This document shows positions 1 through 10,490 of a stretch of DNA of 64,000 nt, piece after piece. Location: contig OX621257.1 of the NCBI GenBank assembly GCA_951640165.1, positions 8,257,201 through 8,321,200 on the forward strand. Reading direction: 5' to 3'. This DNA comes from Pseudoips prasinana (Eukaryota; Arthropoda; Insecta; Lepidoptera; Nolidae). Under the pieces are notes generated by a model. That model was not told where the DNA came from and searched no databases. It was given only the letters and a program-made list of their open reading frames with translations. The position numbers were made by a program, and so were the translations under genes. Every line of letters starts with the position of its first letter. The stretch's first letter is position 1.

Positions 1-89
1 GGGTAACCACAGCTAATACCACGGCTAATACGATAAAAAAGTAAGATCACTGCCCCATCATCACGCGGGTGGCGCAGAACTTGTCTCTA

Positions 90-283
90 GAGAAAATTTA
101 CCAGAAAATGGGCAAGTGTGTCTCTGTGTATTATGACCATCATACTGTGGTCGCCCTGTCTGCCAAACTTGGCGGTAATGGCATATTTCTCCAAATAATA
201 GACAGGATTCTTTTGTGGAGTTTATTTCAGAGACCTTTGTCCAGCAGTGGACGACATTCAGCTGATATAACGATGATGATGAT
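90..283 (+). mobile_element. Family G SINE-like element with RTE-type tail
   Basis: The body reads ACGGGCAGC-like, then TATGACCATCATACTGTG, and ends in CCTTTGTCCAGCAGTGGACG plus a GATGATGAT run. The same body recurs at 1730, 19062, 56995 and 59044 in this window. The terminal 50 bases match the 3' end of the RTE LINE seen at 45335, which suggests that the RTE machinery moves it (inference). Confidence 0.7.
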
Positions 284-660
284 AAAAATTGATGTATCAT
301 CAAAACTGATGTTTCATGAAAAAATGTAGCAGCGCATTATAGCTTATATCTTAGAGATCTCTAATTTCTTTGAAAATATAATACAACACAGGCTACTGGT
401 TGTCAATGCAGATTTTTACAATTGCACGTTTAAAATCAATTCGGTTGTTGTACAAAAAGTCAAATCTTTTCTTTGAATCTGTTGTTCAGATTTGGTGGCT
501 GTTATCGATGAAGATATATTTTATTGATATATTATTAATTAGTAGATTATTTTATATTGGTATTTAGTTACAGAGCTGTGTGTAGAATGTATAGAAATAA
601 TAATACAATAGGTACTGGCAATGACATAAGTGTCTGTATCAGGCGACACCTTACGAAATT
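284..660. other. AT-rich stretch, no gene seen
   Basis: I see no coding frame or recognised repeat here beyond simple AT-rich sequence between family G and SINE-D. Confidence 0.5.
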
Positions 661-1037
661 AATAATAATGTTGTCCTAGCCGAATTTCGGCCACGGCAGC
701 CAGTCTCAATAGAGATTAGCCATCGACGCGGGACATATTATAGTGCACAAGTGTGTGCGCAAACACAGGAGCACTTTCAATTCCATCACTCCCATGATCC
801 GATGGGATGCCTAGCGACACGACCGGAAAGAGGTCAGGTACAGAGCCGACGGCTTTACGTGCTCTCTAAGGCACGGGGGTATAATACCGCCAACTACCAG
901 ATTTCAGGTTAATGCTGAGAAATTTGTCTTTTTACAGAAAAGTCCCAAAATCACTTTTGGCTTGACCCGGGATTTGAAACCAGGACATCGTTTACTGCGG
1001 GTGAAGATCCTGTGTACCGCTAGACCAACGACAACCT
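661..1037 (-). mobile_element. SINE-D, near full length
   Basis: Read on the minus strand it has a tRNA-like head (GTTGGTCTAGCGGTA...) with a box-B-like GGTTTCAAATCCCGG. A body with GAGAGCACGTAAAGCCGTC and ATCGGATCATGGGAGTGATGG follows, ending in an ATT-rich tail. Other copies lie at 2966, 12370, 24832, 35618 and 45845. Its length of about 375 bp makes it one of the longest SINE families here. Confidence 0.7.
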
Positions 1038-1168
1038 AAATTAAAATTTAGGGAAACAAAGAACACCCACTGATGATCTTCGAACTGAACAATAACAAAC
1101 GTAGAACCAAATTCTTCTTTCCTTTTCGATAACCGATTCATAGAAAATGTATTAAGGACCAAATAATT

Positions 1169-1401
1169 GCAACAGGGCAGGGCACATAGCCGACGGCCGC
1201 TGGGGCAGAAAGATTATCGAGTGGCGACTACGAACCGGAAGACGCAGCGGGGCAGGCACCCTACAAGATGGACCTATGATCTTGTGCAGGCCGCTAGTAG
1301 CCGCTGGATACGAACAGCGCAAGACCGGCTATTGTGGAGATCTTTGGGGGTGGTCTTTGTGAAGCAGTGGATGTCTTTCGGCTGATATAATGATGATGAT
1401 G
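1169..1401 (+). pseudogene. RTE LINE 3' end, 5'-truncated
   Basis: The translation has the C-terminal signature of RTE-type reverse transcriptases: GRWGQKDYRVATTNRKTQRG, TRWTYDLVQAASSRW, then SLGVVFVKQWMSFG and stop, followed by TGATGATGATG. The closest intact comparison in the window is 45060-45335. It has lost everything upstream and is not functional. Confidence 0.75.
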
Positions 1402-1424
1402 TTGATATAAATAATAATAAATAT

Positions 1425-1657
1425 CTAGGGACAATGTCACACAGATCTTCCTAGCCCCAAACTAAGCAAAGCTTGTACTATGGGTACCAGGTGACGATAT
1501 ACATACTTACATAGATAGATAAATACTTAAATACATAGAAAGCATCCATGACTCAGAAACAAATATTCGTGCTCATCACACAAATATTTGCACTTACGTG
1601 GATTCGAACCCAGGACCACCAGCTTCGTAGGCAGGAGCACAACCCACTAGGCTACGG
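1425..1657 (-). mobile_element. SINE-A copy
   Basis: On the minus strand it starts near CCGTAGCCTAGTGGG (A box) and has GGTTCGAATCC (a perfect B-box core). It runs through TATATAAGTATTTATC to AGCTTTGCTTAGTTTGGGG and a TCCCTAGATATT end. Copies lie at 3558, 9790, 21880, 40828 and 60944. Confidence 0.8.
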
Positions 1658-1729
1658 TAATAAGACAATACAGAAAGAATTTTACATTAAGTGAATAAAA
1701 AATGCTCTTACTCATACTGCTTGCTGTGT

Positions 1730-1906
1730 GGTGAAGGCATAGAATATCATCACCCTATATCATCCCGTGGGGGGGGGGGGGATAGTAATCGTCAAAGGGA
1801 ATACCTACCAGAGAACGGGCAGCAGCGATTTTCTGTGAACTATGACGTTCAACCTGCCAGGCGTGGCGATTATGGCATATCCGATTTCCGATTCCGATTC
1901 CTATTT
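1730..1906 (+). mobile_element. Family G, 5' part, split by SINE-B
   Basis: It carries GGCATAGAATATCATCACC, CATCCCGTGGGG, AGAGAACGGGCAGCAGCG and GCGTGGCGATTATGGCATATCC, then stops. SINE-B occupies 1907-2177. The missing tail (GGGGGAGGCTTTTGTCCAGCAGTGGAC) resumes at about 2188-2232. This is a nested insertion. Confidence 0.7.
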
Positions 1907-2177
1907 GACGGGCCTGTGCCGGGCGTGGTTGGTAGATACGCTGCCTTTCACGCCGGAGGTCGTGGGTTCCATTCCCACCCGGGACAAATATTTGTGTGCA
2001 TGAACATGTCTGCTTGTCCTGAGTCTGCTTGTAAATTTTCTATATAAGTATGTATTTACAAAAGAAAAATAGTATATGTAGTATATCAGTTATCTGGTTT
2101 CCATAGTACAAGCTCTGCTTAGTTTGGGATCAGATGACCGTGTGTGAATAATGTCCCAGGATATTATTATTATTATC
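1907..2177 (+). mobile_element. SINE-B, full length
   Basis: It opens GACGGGCCTG, has an A-box region GCGTGGTTGGTAGATACG and a B-box-like GGGTTCCATTCCCACCC. It continues with TGTGTGCATGAACATGTCTG, then TAGTACAAGCTCTGCTTAG, and ends GTCCCAGGATATTATTATT. It sits inside the family G copy. Confidence 0.8.
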
Positions 2178-2187
2178 CCCCATTCTG

Positions 2188-2384
2188 TGGGGGAGGCTTT
2201 TGTCCAGCAGTGGACATACTTCTGGTAACATGATGATACTGCTCAATACTCATATTATGATGGACAAATCTTCCGAACATGGCGACTTTGACATATCCCT
2301 CCAATTTATACACATAATTCCTTTGTGGAAATCTTTTGGCGAGGCCTTTGTCCAGGAGAGGACGTCATTAGGATGACATGATGA
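2188..2384 (+). mobile_element. Family G tail plus a second truncated G copy
   Basis: 2188-2232 is the resumed tail of the split G copy. From 2261 a second truncated copy reads GGCGACTTTGACATATCCC to GAGGCCTTTGTCCAGGAGAG and GATGACATGATGA. About 280 bases of featureless AT-rich DNA follow. Confidence 0.6.
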
Positions 2385-2666
2385 ATAAAAAAATGTATTT
2401 TAAAATTGCTTCACAAATATCTTAGAAATCGCGTAACATACGTATAACAATTACATATATTATTAAATGTATTATTAATATTATTAGTTACGAACCTGCG
2501 CTTGAGCACCTTATAAGCTTGTTTTCACAACTAATTTAAAATTGATTGCAAGTCATTAACTAATCACGCGTTATCGTCGGCTAATTTTATATTCCGATAA
2601 CATGAAAATAATATATTTAAATATAAATATGAACCACGCCATAAATATACAAAATTTGTATTGACG

Positions 2667-2824
2667 GCACGTGTTAGGATAGTCACCTCGCCGCTTCGTG
2701 TCGTGGGTTCGACTCCCGCGCCGGACAACTACTTGTGTGACTCGTAAATAGTTGGTCTGAGTTTGAATGTAATTTGTGTCCGTCTAATAAATGTTTGTAA
2801 AATACCCCGCGACACAGGGATTAG
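2667..2824 (+). mobile_element. SINE-C copy
   Basis: It has a tRNA-like head with CACCTCGCCGCTTCGTG and the B-box-like GGGTTCGACTCCCGCG. ACAACTACTTGTGTGAC, GTAATTTGTGTCCGTCTAAT and CGCGACACAGGGATTAGA follow. Other copies lie at 16296, 40405, 48410 and 52029. Confidence 0.75.
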
Positions 2825-2965
2825 ATTATAATATAACTTTATTTTTCTATCGTTGATGCAGTGGAAAATTGCTTTCCCCCATGTATCGGGTTCGATTTCT
2901 TTGGGACAACTCTTACACATAGATTTGGATACAAATCCATGTCGGTATTTTGTATTTATATAATA

Positions 2966-3307
2966 AATAATGTCCTCCTAGCCTAGATCCGGCCACGGCC
3001 ACCTGAGCGGGACATATTATAGTGCTCAAGTGTGTGCGCAAACACAGGAGCACTTTCTATTCCATCACTCTCATGATCCGATGGGACGACTAGCGAAACG
3101 ACCGGAAAGAGGTCAGGTACAGGACTGACGGCTTTACGTGCTCTCCGAGGCACGGGGGTATAATACCGCCAACTCGCAGACAAGGCTGTTATTAAGATTA
3201 TTTCGTTTTACAGAAAAATCCCAAAATCACTTTCGGCCCGACCCAGGATTTGAACCCAGGACCTCGTTATCTGCGGTGGAACACGCTACCGCTAGACCAA
3301 CGAGGCA
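2966..3307 (-). mobile_element. SINE-D, near full length
   Basis: It is the same family as 661-1037 and ends at its head with CCTCGTTGGTCTAGCGGTA on the minus strand. The B-box-like GGTTCAAATCCTGGG is near 3245-3260. Confidence 0.75.
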
Positions 3308-3360
3308 TATATATTTATATACAAGGTAACTCAAACACACAATAAATTATAATAATACTA

Positions 3361-3432
3361 TGGCAAATCTCCCCATTCTTTGAGGAGGTTTTTGTACAGC
3401 AGTCGACGTAATATGGCTGACATGATAAAATA
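3361..3432 (+). mobile_element. Family G / RTE tail fragment
   Basis: CCCCATTCTTTGAGGAGG, then TTTTTGTACAGCAGTCGACG and GGCTGACATGATAAAAT: a decayed RTE-type tail. Confidence 0.5.
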
Positions 3433-3440
3433 ATAATAAA

Positions 3441-4035
3441 TACCTTTTGGGACACATAACACATTGCCAATTAATCCCAAACTAGGCCGAGCCTGTACTA
3501 TGGCAACCAGACAACTGATAAATGTACCTACTAAAATATATATACATTTTTTTTTTTTTGACATTGTCACATAGATCATCCTAGCCCCAAACTAAGCAAA
3601 GCTTGTACTATGGGTACCAGGCGACGATATACATACTTATATAGATAGATAAATACTTATATACATAGAAAACATCCATGACTCGGAAACAAATATTCGT
3701 GCTCATCACACAAATATTCGCACTTACCGGGATTCGAACCCAGGACCATCAGCTTCGTAGGCAGGAGCACTACCAACTAGGCTACGGTGACCGTCATCAT
3801 ATTCCTAAATACATACATACTATAGATACATATTTATGAATGCTCACTTTAATTTTAAGTTATGGTGTACAATAAAGAGTATTTTACTTTTACTTTACTT
3901 TATAGATAAATTACACCCAGACACAGAATAAATTATCGTGTTCATCACACAAAGATTTTTCCCGGGTGAGAATCGAACCTGCTACCTCTGCTTGGCAGTC
4001 AGGGTCACTAAACACTAGATCAACATTCCAGTCAT
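3441..4035 (-). mobile_element. SINE-E split by a SINE-A insertion
   Basis: On the minus strand the head has GTTGATCTAGTGTTTAGTGA and GGTTCGATTCTCACCCGGG. The body reads TCTGGGTGTAATTTATC and the tail AGGCTCGGCCTAGTTTGGG. The body is broken by SINE-A (3558-3796) next to a T11 run. A further short stretch at about 3838-3900 (ending in repeated TTTACTTT) also interrupts the family consensus. Confidence 0.7.
3558..3796 (-). mobile_element. SINE-A nested in SINE-E
   Basis: A complete SINE-A with GGTTCGAATCCCGG (B box) and the GACGGTCACCGTAGCCTAGT head on the minus strand. Its minus-strand 3' end abuts a poly-T tract of SINE-E. Confidence 0.8.
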
Positions 4036-4137
4036 CTCTGTATTTTTGTATTTATATACAAGTTTTAACATAAACATATAACATATATTCCATATGAAAA
4101 ATATAATCGTTATTATAACATTACCAACCACGTCAAC

Positions 4138-4330
4138 CGTGACGCGGTTGGTAAATGCTTGCCTTTTACGCCGCAGGTCGTGGGTTCGTTTCCCACCCTG
4201 GACAGATTTTTGGGTGCATGAACATGTCTGTTTGTGCTGAGTCTAAGTGTAATTATCTATTTAAGTATGTGTTTACAAAAGAAAAGTAGTATACGTACCT
4301 TCTATATCAGTTATCTGATTTCCATAGATT
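4138..4330 (+). mobile_element. SINE-B, 3'-truncated
   Basis: The head has GCGGTTGGTAAATGCTTGCC and GTGGGTTCGTTTCCCACCC. The body reaches ATCAGTTATCTGATTTCCATA and stops before the conserved 3' region. Confidence 0.75.
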
Positions 4331-4503
4331 ACATTTCAAAGTTCGAGCGCTCATAATGAAAATGCCTTTATACCATGTCAATTTAATATTATTTTACCTA
4401 ATTAATAAGTTAGTCTCAAAATGCGACACAAATCACTCATTACATTGGCAAATAATATATATAACCTCTGAATAATTCCGAGGTTATAAATATATATATA
4501 ATA

Positions 4504-5785
4504 GGTCTTTACCTATGAAATTGCCGTTTTGTATGAAAAAATTTAAACGAAATTTTTTCATGAATTTTTTTATTTGTATTAATCGAAGTAATCACCCATG
4601 CAATCAATGCATCTTTGCCATCGCAGTGGCAGTTTATTGATGCCCTTCTTAAAGAAATCAGCTGGACGGGAGGCAACAAATTATTCAAAGGCATTTTGTA
4701 CTGCCTCTCGGGTATTGAATTTTTTTCCCGCCAAGAAGTTATCCAAATTCTGGAAAAAGTAGTAGTCTGTAGGCGCAAGGTCTGGTGAGTAGGGCGGATG
4801 ACGGAGAGCTTCCAACCCCAGTTCTTGCAACTTGGAGACCGTCTGCTGTGCAGTATGAGGTCGCGCGTTGTCGTGCAGGAGCAGCGGAGACGAGCGATTG
4901 ACCAATGCTGGTTGGAGATGCGCCAGCTTCTCCATCATTGTGCTCAGTTCTTCACAGTACACATCTGCAGTAATGCTCACCCCGTTTGGTAAGAAGCTGT
5001 GATGAATCACACCGGCGCTAGACCACCAAACAGTGACCATCACTTTTCTAGGGGTAAGTTTTCGTTTAGGGCATTGTTTAGGTGCTGAACCAGGATCCAA
5101 CCAACTTGCTGAGCGCTTGCGGTTATCAAACAGAATCCATTTTTCATCGCAGGTAACAATGCGGTTCAAAATTCCTTCATTTGTGTGTCTGTTGAGCAGT
5201 GCAAGGCACGTCTCGACGCGTACTTCGCGCTGGCGATCATTGAGTTCGTGGGGCACCCATTTGTCAAGCTTTTTTACCTTGCCAATTTGACGCAAATGGA
5301 CCAATATTGTTTTGACGCTAACGTCGAAAGCTGCTGCTAATTCAGCCGTAGATTGTGTATCATCAGCTTCCACAACCGCCTTTAATTCGTCATTGTCGAC
5401 CAAAGTCTTCGGACGACCGCGAGGTTCATTTTTCAGGTCGAAATTTCCAGAACGGAAGCGAGCAAACCAATAACAGGTGGTGCGTTGGTTTGTAGTGTTA
5501 GCTCCGTAAACGTCGTTGATGTTGCGTGCCGCTTGTGCCGCGTTGCTGCCACGACGGTACTCATATTCCATAATTACTCGAATTTTTAACGTATCCATGA
5601 TGACGAAAAAGATTGAAATGCGATGAAAATGTAACACTAATCAATAAAGAAATGACTACTTTTGGAAAAAAGAATCCATGTTTTTAAAATAAAATTAATT
5701 TGAAATTAGAATTCTTAGCCAAACAAAAATTATTTTGATTTGAAATGGCCAGTACTGCAGAACGGCAATTTCATAGGTAAAGACC
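4504..5785 (-). mobile_element. mariner-type transposon, copy 1
   Basis: This is a 1,282-bp element with inverted terminal repeats that start GGTCTTTACCTATGAAATTG on each strand, flanked by TA at 4502-4503 and 5786-5787. TA target duplication, length and transposase all fit the mariner family. It differs from the copy at 28913-30194 at about three positions by eye, so both copies are recent insertions from one source. Confidence 0.95.
4579..5598 (-). pseudogene. mariner transposase with premature stop
   Basis: The frame matches the intact 339-residue copy at 28988-30007. It starts MDTLKIRVIMEYEY and has an N-terminal helix-turn-helix region, a GRPK linker, WVPHEL, and the DD34D triad in TCDEKW, LHDNARPH and YSPDLAPTDYYFF. 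Codon 306 (GAA in copy 2) is TAA here, at 4681-4683. That removes the last 34 residues but leaves the triad. Residue 168 is Asp here and Gly in copy 2. Mariner transposases cut and rejoin DNA at TA sites in the nucleus. Truncation after the catalytic core probably inactivates this one, but I cannot prove it. The upstream Met 13 codons earlier is less likely as the start, because the family usually begins just before this helix-turn-helix. Confidence 0.9.
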
Positions 5786-5949
5786 TAATATTTTGCTCCT
5801 CAGTAATGCTTGAGCAATAAGGCAGAGTACATAGTAATGATATACTAATTGGTAGGCGCTCGTACTTAATTATTAATATTTATTAGAGCTGGTTACAAAA
5901 CTAGTTTATCTAAGTAAAAAAAAATGTTGAAACACTTCACAGGCTTCCT
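5786..5949. other. Flank of mariner copy 1
   Basis: TA target duplication, then AT-rich DNA with nothing recognisable. Confidence 0.4.
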
Positions 5950-6190
5950 TTTTAACCGACTTCAAAAGGAGGAGGTTCTCAAGTTCACCGGTATTTTTGT
6001 TTTTTATGTATGTACACCGATTACTCGGAGATTTATGATCCGATTTCCGTGATTCTTTTTTAGTTTGATGCGGAATAGCTGCCATTTGGTCCCATAAAAT
6101 TTTTATATAGTTTGGCCAAGTAGTTTTCATTTTATGGACATTTTTATATGAAAATTTTTGTTTATGTGGATGATGTCTTTGGCACAGCTG
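5950..6190 (+). repeat. Dispersed repeat starting AACCGACTTCAAAAGG
   Basis: It reads ACCGACTTCAAAAGGAGGAG, GTTCTCAAGTTCACCG, then ATGTATGTACACCGATTAC. This resembles a non-coding repeat I associate with Lepidoptera. A fragment (ATGTACGTACACCGATTACG) recurs at about 6350-6366. Confidence 0.45.
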
Positions 6191-6384
6191 TTTTTAAATC
6201 TTAGCCAGTCTAGCTAGACTCATACTGTTCAAGTGTGTTTTGGCATGAACATTAATGACAGTTTCCGACGACTAGCATTTAATACGCGCGTATAAGCTCG
6301 TTTATGGAAGCGCATGTAGGCGCACCTTTTAGCACAAGCGCATTTTTTATGTACGTACACCGATTACGCTGAAATTTATCCCTT

Positions 6385-6610
6385 CCCCCTGTAACTTCTA
6401 AAATAAGAGAATGATAAAACTAAAAGAAATATATGATGTACATTACCTTGCAAACTTGCACCAAAAATTGGTTTGAACGAGAACTAGTACGTAGTTTTTC
6501 TTAATGCGTCATAAATCGTAAACCGCAATTTACCTTTCATTCTATCAACTCAAATACTTGCTGCTACGGAAAAAACATTCCGCCTTTCACGGGCGAGTCC
6601 GACTTGAACT
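6385..6610 (-). repeat. Family K repeat, partial
   Basis: CCCCCTGTAACTTCTAAAAT, AATGCGTCATAAATCGTAAA and the end GGGCGAGTCCGACTT match the complete family K copies at 46616-47037 and 53082-53677. The hairpin end is missing. Confidence 0.6.
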
Positions 6611-6615
6611 CTCTC

Positions 6616-6900
6616 GACTCGTTGTCTTGATCATCAATAAGTCCTATTTTATGAGCCTTCTGCTCAGTACACTCGATGGCTAATCGATCATGAATAAGAC
6701 CTAGTCTAACAGCCCTCTGCTCAGCAGACTCATTAGCTAATCAATCATAAATAAGACCTAGGCTATGTGCCCTCTGCTCAGTAGACTCGTTGGCTATTCG
6801 ATCATTAATAAGACCTAGTCTATAAGCCCTCAGCACACAGTCTCGTTAGCTAGATGGTCATAAATACGGCCTAACCTATGCGCTTGCTGTTCAGACTTTC
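6616..6900 (-). pseudogene. Decayed coding tandem repeat (EQRAHRLGLI-type)
   Basis: Five imperfect direct repeats of about 62 bp read in one minus-strand frame as a repeated peptide of the form EQRAHRLGLIYDRLANES, with a few stops (TGA) and shifts. Periods near three-base multiples and a conserved peptide show former coding use. Similar EQR-rich repeats occur in the N-terminal parts of some arthropod mobile-element proteins, including Helitron proteins (from memory, unverified). No complete gene remains. Confidence 0.45.
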
Positions 6901-7162
6901 ATGAATCTTAACGAGTCTAGACTCGTATTGTGCATGTTTTCTTAGAGTGAACGTAATTTTATGTAGTTTTTATTACTTTACCCACGGTCTTTTCGATTAT
7001 TCACTGGCTCACAAGAACGTGAAAAAGAGTGTCGAACAACATTTTTTCGGAGGATATTTCTTTGTTCCGTTCTTGTTTGTTGAGACCTGTAGTTTTGAGG
7101 CGTGCGGCACCTTTCGTAGTCCTACCTATAGCTAGTCACTAAAAAGTAACAAATAAAAAAAA
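6901..7162. other. No feature recognised
   Basis: There is a short open stretch on the + strand (6947-7135, 62 codons) without family features; I do not regard it as a gene. Confidence 0.4.
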
Positions 7163-7905
7163 CTTCGTTTAAAAAAACCGACTTCAAAAACTAAAAAGTA
7201 TAAAAATAATATCTTAATAAAGATTTAATTTAATACATCTCTTATGCAAACATAATACCTTTAATATTAATGAAATACTATAATTTGTATGTGTACCTAC
7301 CTATTGATAGGTTTGAAGTCGGTGCCAAGCCCTAAGCAAAATTAAAGTTAATATTACATACAGCTGTCATACTTTGAGATGAAATTCCTACATTAAAGAT
7401 TAACGTAAATAAACTTAAAGAACAATATGAATTAATATGAATCAGATGAAACTGTATCATAAAATATATTTAATATTAATACCTGAATGAGTTACTATAG
7501 TTATAAGTAATAAATCTATATTATGCGTATATATGAATATATTTGTGGCCCTGAAAAACAAATAGATAAATTATTAATTAGGAGACAACACATCAAAATT
7601 TTACTATATTTCGAGACGACCGCGACCATCACCGACGTCTGCCCGCATGGGTTGTTTGTATAGAAATTCGAAGCTATCCCGCTGAAAGTATCGCGTGGCG
7701 AGTGTGGTACCTACTATTACATTTGGCTTGGCACCGACTTCAAACCTATCAATAGGTAGGTAGCACATACAAATTATAGTATTTAATTAATATTAAAGGT
7801 ATTATGTTTGCATAAGAGATGTATTAAATTAAATCTTTATTAAGATATTATTTTTATACTTTTTAGTTTTTGAAGTCGGTTTTTTTAAACGAACTTTTAA
7901 AAAAA
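7163..7905. mobile_element. Long inverted-repeat (foldback) element
   Basis: Arms of about 175 bp at 7163-7340 and 7719-7905 are reverse complements. The outer ends carry TTCGTTTAAAAAAACCGACT and the inner ends GAAGTCGGTGCCAAGCC. Between them lie about 380 bp of non-coding DNA. Each arm also has a smaller inverted CCGACTTCAAA motif. It looks like a non-autonomous foldback or MITE with unusually long terminal repeats. Confidence 0.7.
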
Positions 7906-8257
7906 AAATAAACATTCAAACGGTGGAAATACACAAAAAAAATAGAAATTAAAACGAGAAACTATCTACTCTTTTAGTCGTTTCTTTCTTTTTTAAGTTT
8001 ATTTAAATTTATAACAAAACTGAAGTTAATCTAATTTGAATAAAATTGATATAGGACAACCAAGAACACTGATTTTGAAGACTTAAAATATTAATAAAAT
8101 TAAAAAAAGGTTTTCATTCACGTGTACTTAAAATAAGCGCTCTTAATTAGTCAGATCATATTTTTAGTAATACATAATTATTTCTAGGTACATATAGACA
8201 CCAAATGTCTATATGTACGCGATTTATAGAAAATACTTTTAATTTATGATGACACTG
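7906..8257. other. AT-rich, small palindrome only
   Basis: No gene. A short hairpin lies at 8188-8218 (GTACATATAGACA and its complement around a 5-base loop). Confidence 0.4.
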
Positions 8258-8495
8258 AGCTGAGCTAGAGGTCATGGGTTCGATTCCCACCCAGGACAAA
8301 TCTTTCTGTGATGAGCATGATTATTGGTTTTTTGTCTGGGTGTCATTTATCTCTAATATAATAATCTATTTAGAAGAAAGAAGAAGAAGAAAATGTTAGT
8401 ATGTTTATCAGTTGTCTGGTTGCCATAGTACAGGCTCTCACTAGTTTGGGACCAGATGGTAGTGGGTTAGTCGTCCCAAGATATTTATTCGGTAC
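8258..8495 (+). mobile_element. SINE-E, 5'-truncated
   Basis: It has GGTTCGATTCCCACCC, TTTGTCTGGGTGTCATTTAT, an (AAG)n stretch, CAGTTGTCTGGTTGCCATAG and the end GTCCCAAGATATTTATT. Confidence 0.75.
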
Positions 8496-8510
8496 TTATT
8501 ATTACAATTT

Positions 8511-8766
8511 TGCTCAACTGAAGTGGCAGTGGGCGGGGCACATAGCTCGATGAACCGACGGCCGTTGGGGCAGAAAGGTTCTCGAGTGGCGACCACGAAC
8601 CGGAAGACGCAGCGTGGGCAGGCCCCCTACAAGATGGACCGATGATCTTGTGCGGGTCGCTGCAAACTGCTGGATGCGAATAGCGCAAGACGGGCAATTG
8701 TGGAGATCTTTGTGGGAGGGTTTTTCCAGCTGTGGACGTCTTTCGGCTGATATGATGATGATATTA
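8511..8766 (+). pseudogene. RTE LINE 3' end
   Basis: The frame carries LKWQWAGHIAR, then after a small disruption RKVLEWRPRTGRRSVGRPPT, TRWTDDLVRVAANCWM and a (TGATGATGA) tail. It is the same LINE family as 44560-45335. Confidence 0.75.
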
Positions 8767-8801
8767 TTACAATTTATTAACTCTATAAATATTTCACGTT
8801 A

Positions 8802-9025
8802 TTAGGATGGATGAAAGAAGAATGTGTGTATGATACAACTGGAAGACCTCGTAGAACGTATATCTCTGACCAAATCTGTGATGTTCTCAACAAAAGCCAA
8901 GTCAGAAGTATTCTAAACCGGCGAGCATGTATGAATAATATAATAACAGTAAACGAGGCGAAATAGGTGTGCAAAGGTCGTGACAAATCGAAATCCACAG
9001 TACTCTGCCTACCCCTCTAGGTATC
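8802..9025 (+). pseudogene. C-terminus of the 42.3-kb RTE-like LINE
   Basis: The translation MDERRMCVYDTTGRPRRTY, SDQICDVLNKSQVRSILNRR, ACMNNIITVNEAK, stop, VCKGRDK aligns with the C-terminal end of the LINE at 42315-43775. It is a dead fragment. Confidence 0.7.
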
Positions 9026-9035
9026 AAGAAGAAAT

Positions 9036-9110
9036 ACACTTTATTGCATAAGGAATATAAACAATAAAATATGCATAAAGCAATATTTTACAATAATTGG
9101 CGGCCTTATC
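9036..9110. repeat. GGCGGCCTTAT-containing repeat
   Basis: ACTTTATTGCATAAGGAATA and AATTGGCGGCCTTATC recur at 18775-18850 and 20830-20915. Probably a LINE or SINE 3' end. Confidence 0.4.
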
Positions 9111-9491
9111 ACTAAATGTATGTATTTATTAAATTGTATGTTTCGTAGCCGTCCGGAGAACTTTATCCTAAAACATTTAATTTAAGCGTCCATTTTATTT
9201 TTAGTTTTTGGAGCTTTAATTCATTCGCACCCTGCTAAAACCGTTTGTTAACCTACTCTGAATGAAAATTGTTTACACAGGGTATTTTCGGAGGATTAAC
9301 CTTAAACACAGCTTTAGACTGTTTGTTTAAATATAAAAGAAAAATACGAGATGGAGAGAAAATATTCCACTGAATATAGCGTGAAGAAAACATGTTTTGA
9401 AATTGTAAGGTTTGTCTAGAATCTGGGGCTATGTTTAGAGTAGGGCGTTTACCCCAGCTATTTAAGGAATATTATTTCAATGTAGATGCCA
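9111..9491. other. No feature recognised
   Basis: Non-repetitive within the window, AT-rich, no credible coding frame. Confidence 0.4.
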
Positions 9492-9725
9492 ATGTTTACC
9501 GCCGTGACTCAGTTGGGTCTCAAAGGTCGCGGGTTCAATCTTCGTACAAGACAAATATTTGTGTACATGAACATGTTTATTTGGCTGGGTCTGGGTGTTT
9601 TCTGCGTATTACACAAAAACAAAATATATGTTTATATTCGTTCTCTAGTATCCATAGTACCTACAAGCTTTGCTTTATTTAGACTAGATGGCGCTGTGTG
9701 GAATAATCTATTGCTATAGAATTGT
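9492..9725 (+). mobile_element. SINE-B-like element, diverged
   Basis: It has the head GCCGTGACTCAGTTGGG, CGCGGGTTCAATCTTCG, GTGTACATGAACATGTTTAT and a tail resembling the SINE-B 3' region (CCATAGTACCTACAAGCTTT). It is more diverged than the other B copies. Confidence 0.55.
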
Positions 9726-9789
9726 TGGTTCTAGCTCGAATCTTTACCATCCGACATTGTAGTGGGCGTATTTAATTCGCAAATATCTG

Positions 9790-10033
9790 GGGGGACAATG
9801 TCACACAGATCATCCTAGCCCCAAACTAAGCAATGCTTGTACTATGGGTACCAGGCGACGATATACATACTTATATAGATAGATATAAATACTTATATAC
9901 ATAGAAAACATCCATGACTCAGAAACAAATATTCGTGCTCATCACACAAATATTTGCACTTACCGGGATTCAAACCCAGGACCACCAGCTTCGAAGGCAG
10001 GAGCACTACCAACTAGGCTACGGTGACCGTCAA
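9790..10033 (-). mobile_element. SINE-A, full length
   Basis: Complete copy. The B-box position reads GGTTTGAATCCCGG on the minus strand, with one change from the family (GGTTCGAATCC). Confidence 0.8.
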
Positions 10034-10322
10034 ATCTATTTAAGTTACTTATACACTTTATCATAATAAATCAAACACAATTTTCAATCACTAAATAGGT
10101 TCAGATATACACGGCTGTAGCTAGAAACGCGCGTCAGTTTTAAAATTCGACAGCACTGGCTGGCTGGTGCTCCAAAAGTGACGAGCGCGCCGCTCAGCCG
10201 GTGAATAATTGACACCGTTGAGCGCTGACAGATGGCGCTGACATTTTGAGCGTGACTCGTTTGTTACATATATAATATCCAATTATATCCCGGGACATAA
10301 ATAAACGTCCTGGATATTTATT

Positions 10323-10490
10323 TTTATTTACCATCATATAATTCACCAGAGGTCCACCGCTGGTTAAAGGATCTCCAAAATGAAATTTTGTCCATCATTT
10401 TGGGAATACGCCATAATCACACGTTTGGCAGACGGGTTGATAATCGCAGAATGCTTTTTATAGTTCCTACTACACACAGAGAAACCTCTG
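10323..10490 (-). mobile_element. Family G, decayed
   Basis: On the minus strand it has a tail TTAACCAGCGGTGGACCTCT, then GGCGTATTCCCAAAATGATG, and a TAGGAACTATAAAAAGCATT-like body. It is clearly older than the other copies. Confidence 0.45.

Noticed and set aside
1..60. Possible structured RNA or rRNA-like start (GGGTAACCACAGCTAATACC)
   Set aside because: Resembles a short stretch of many sequences by chance; no continuation is present.
4509..4778. Second minus-strand frame in mariner copy 1
   Set aside because: An overlapping frame across the end of the transposase. The same shadow exists in copy 2, so it is not a second gene.
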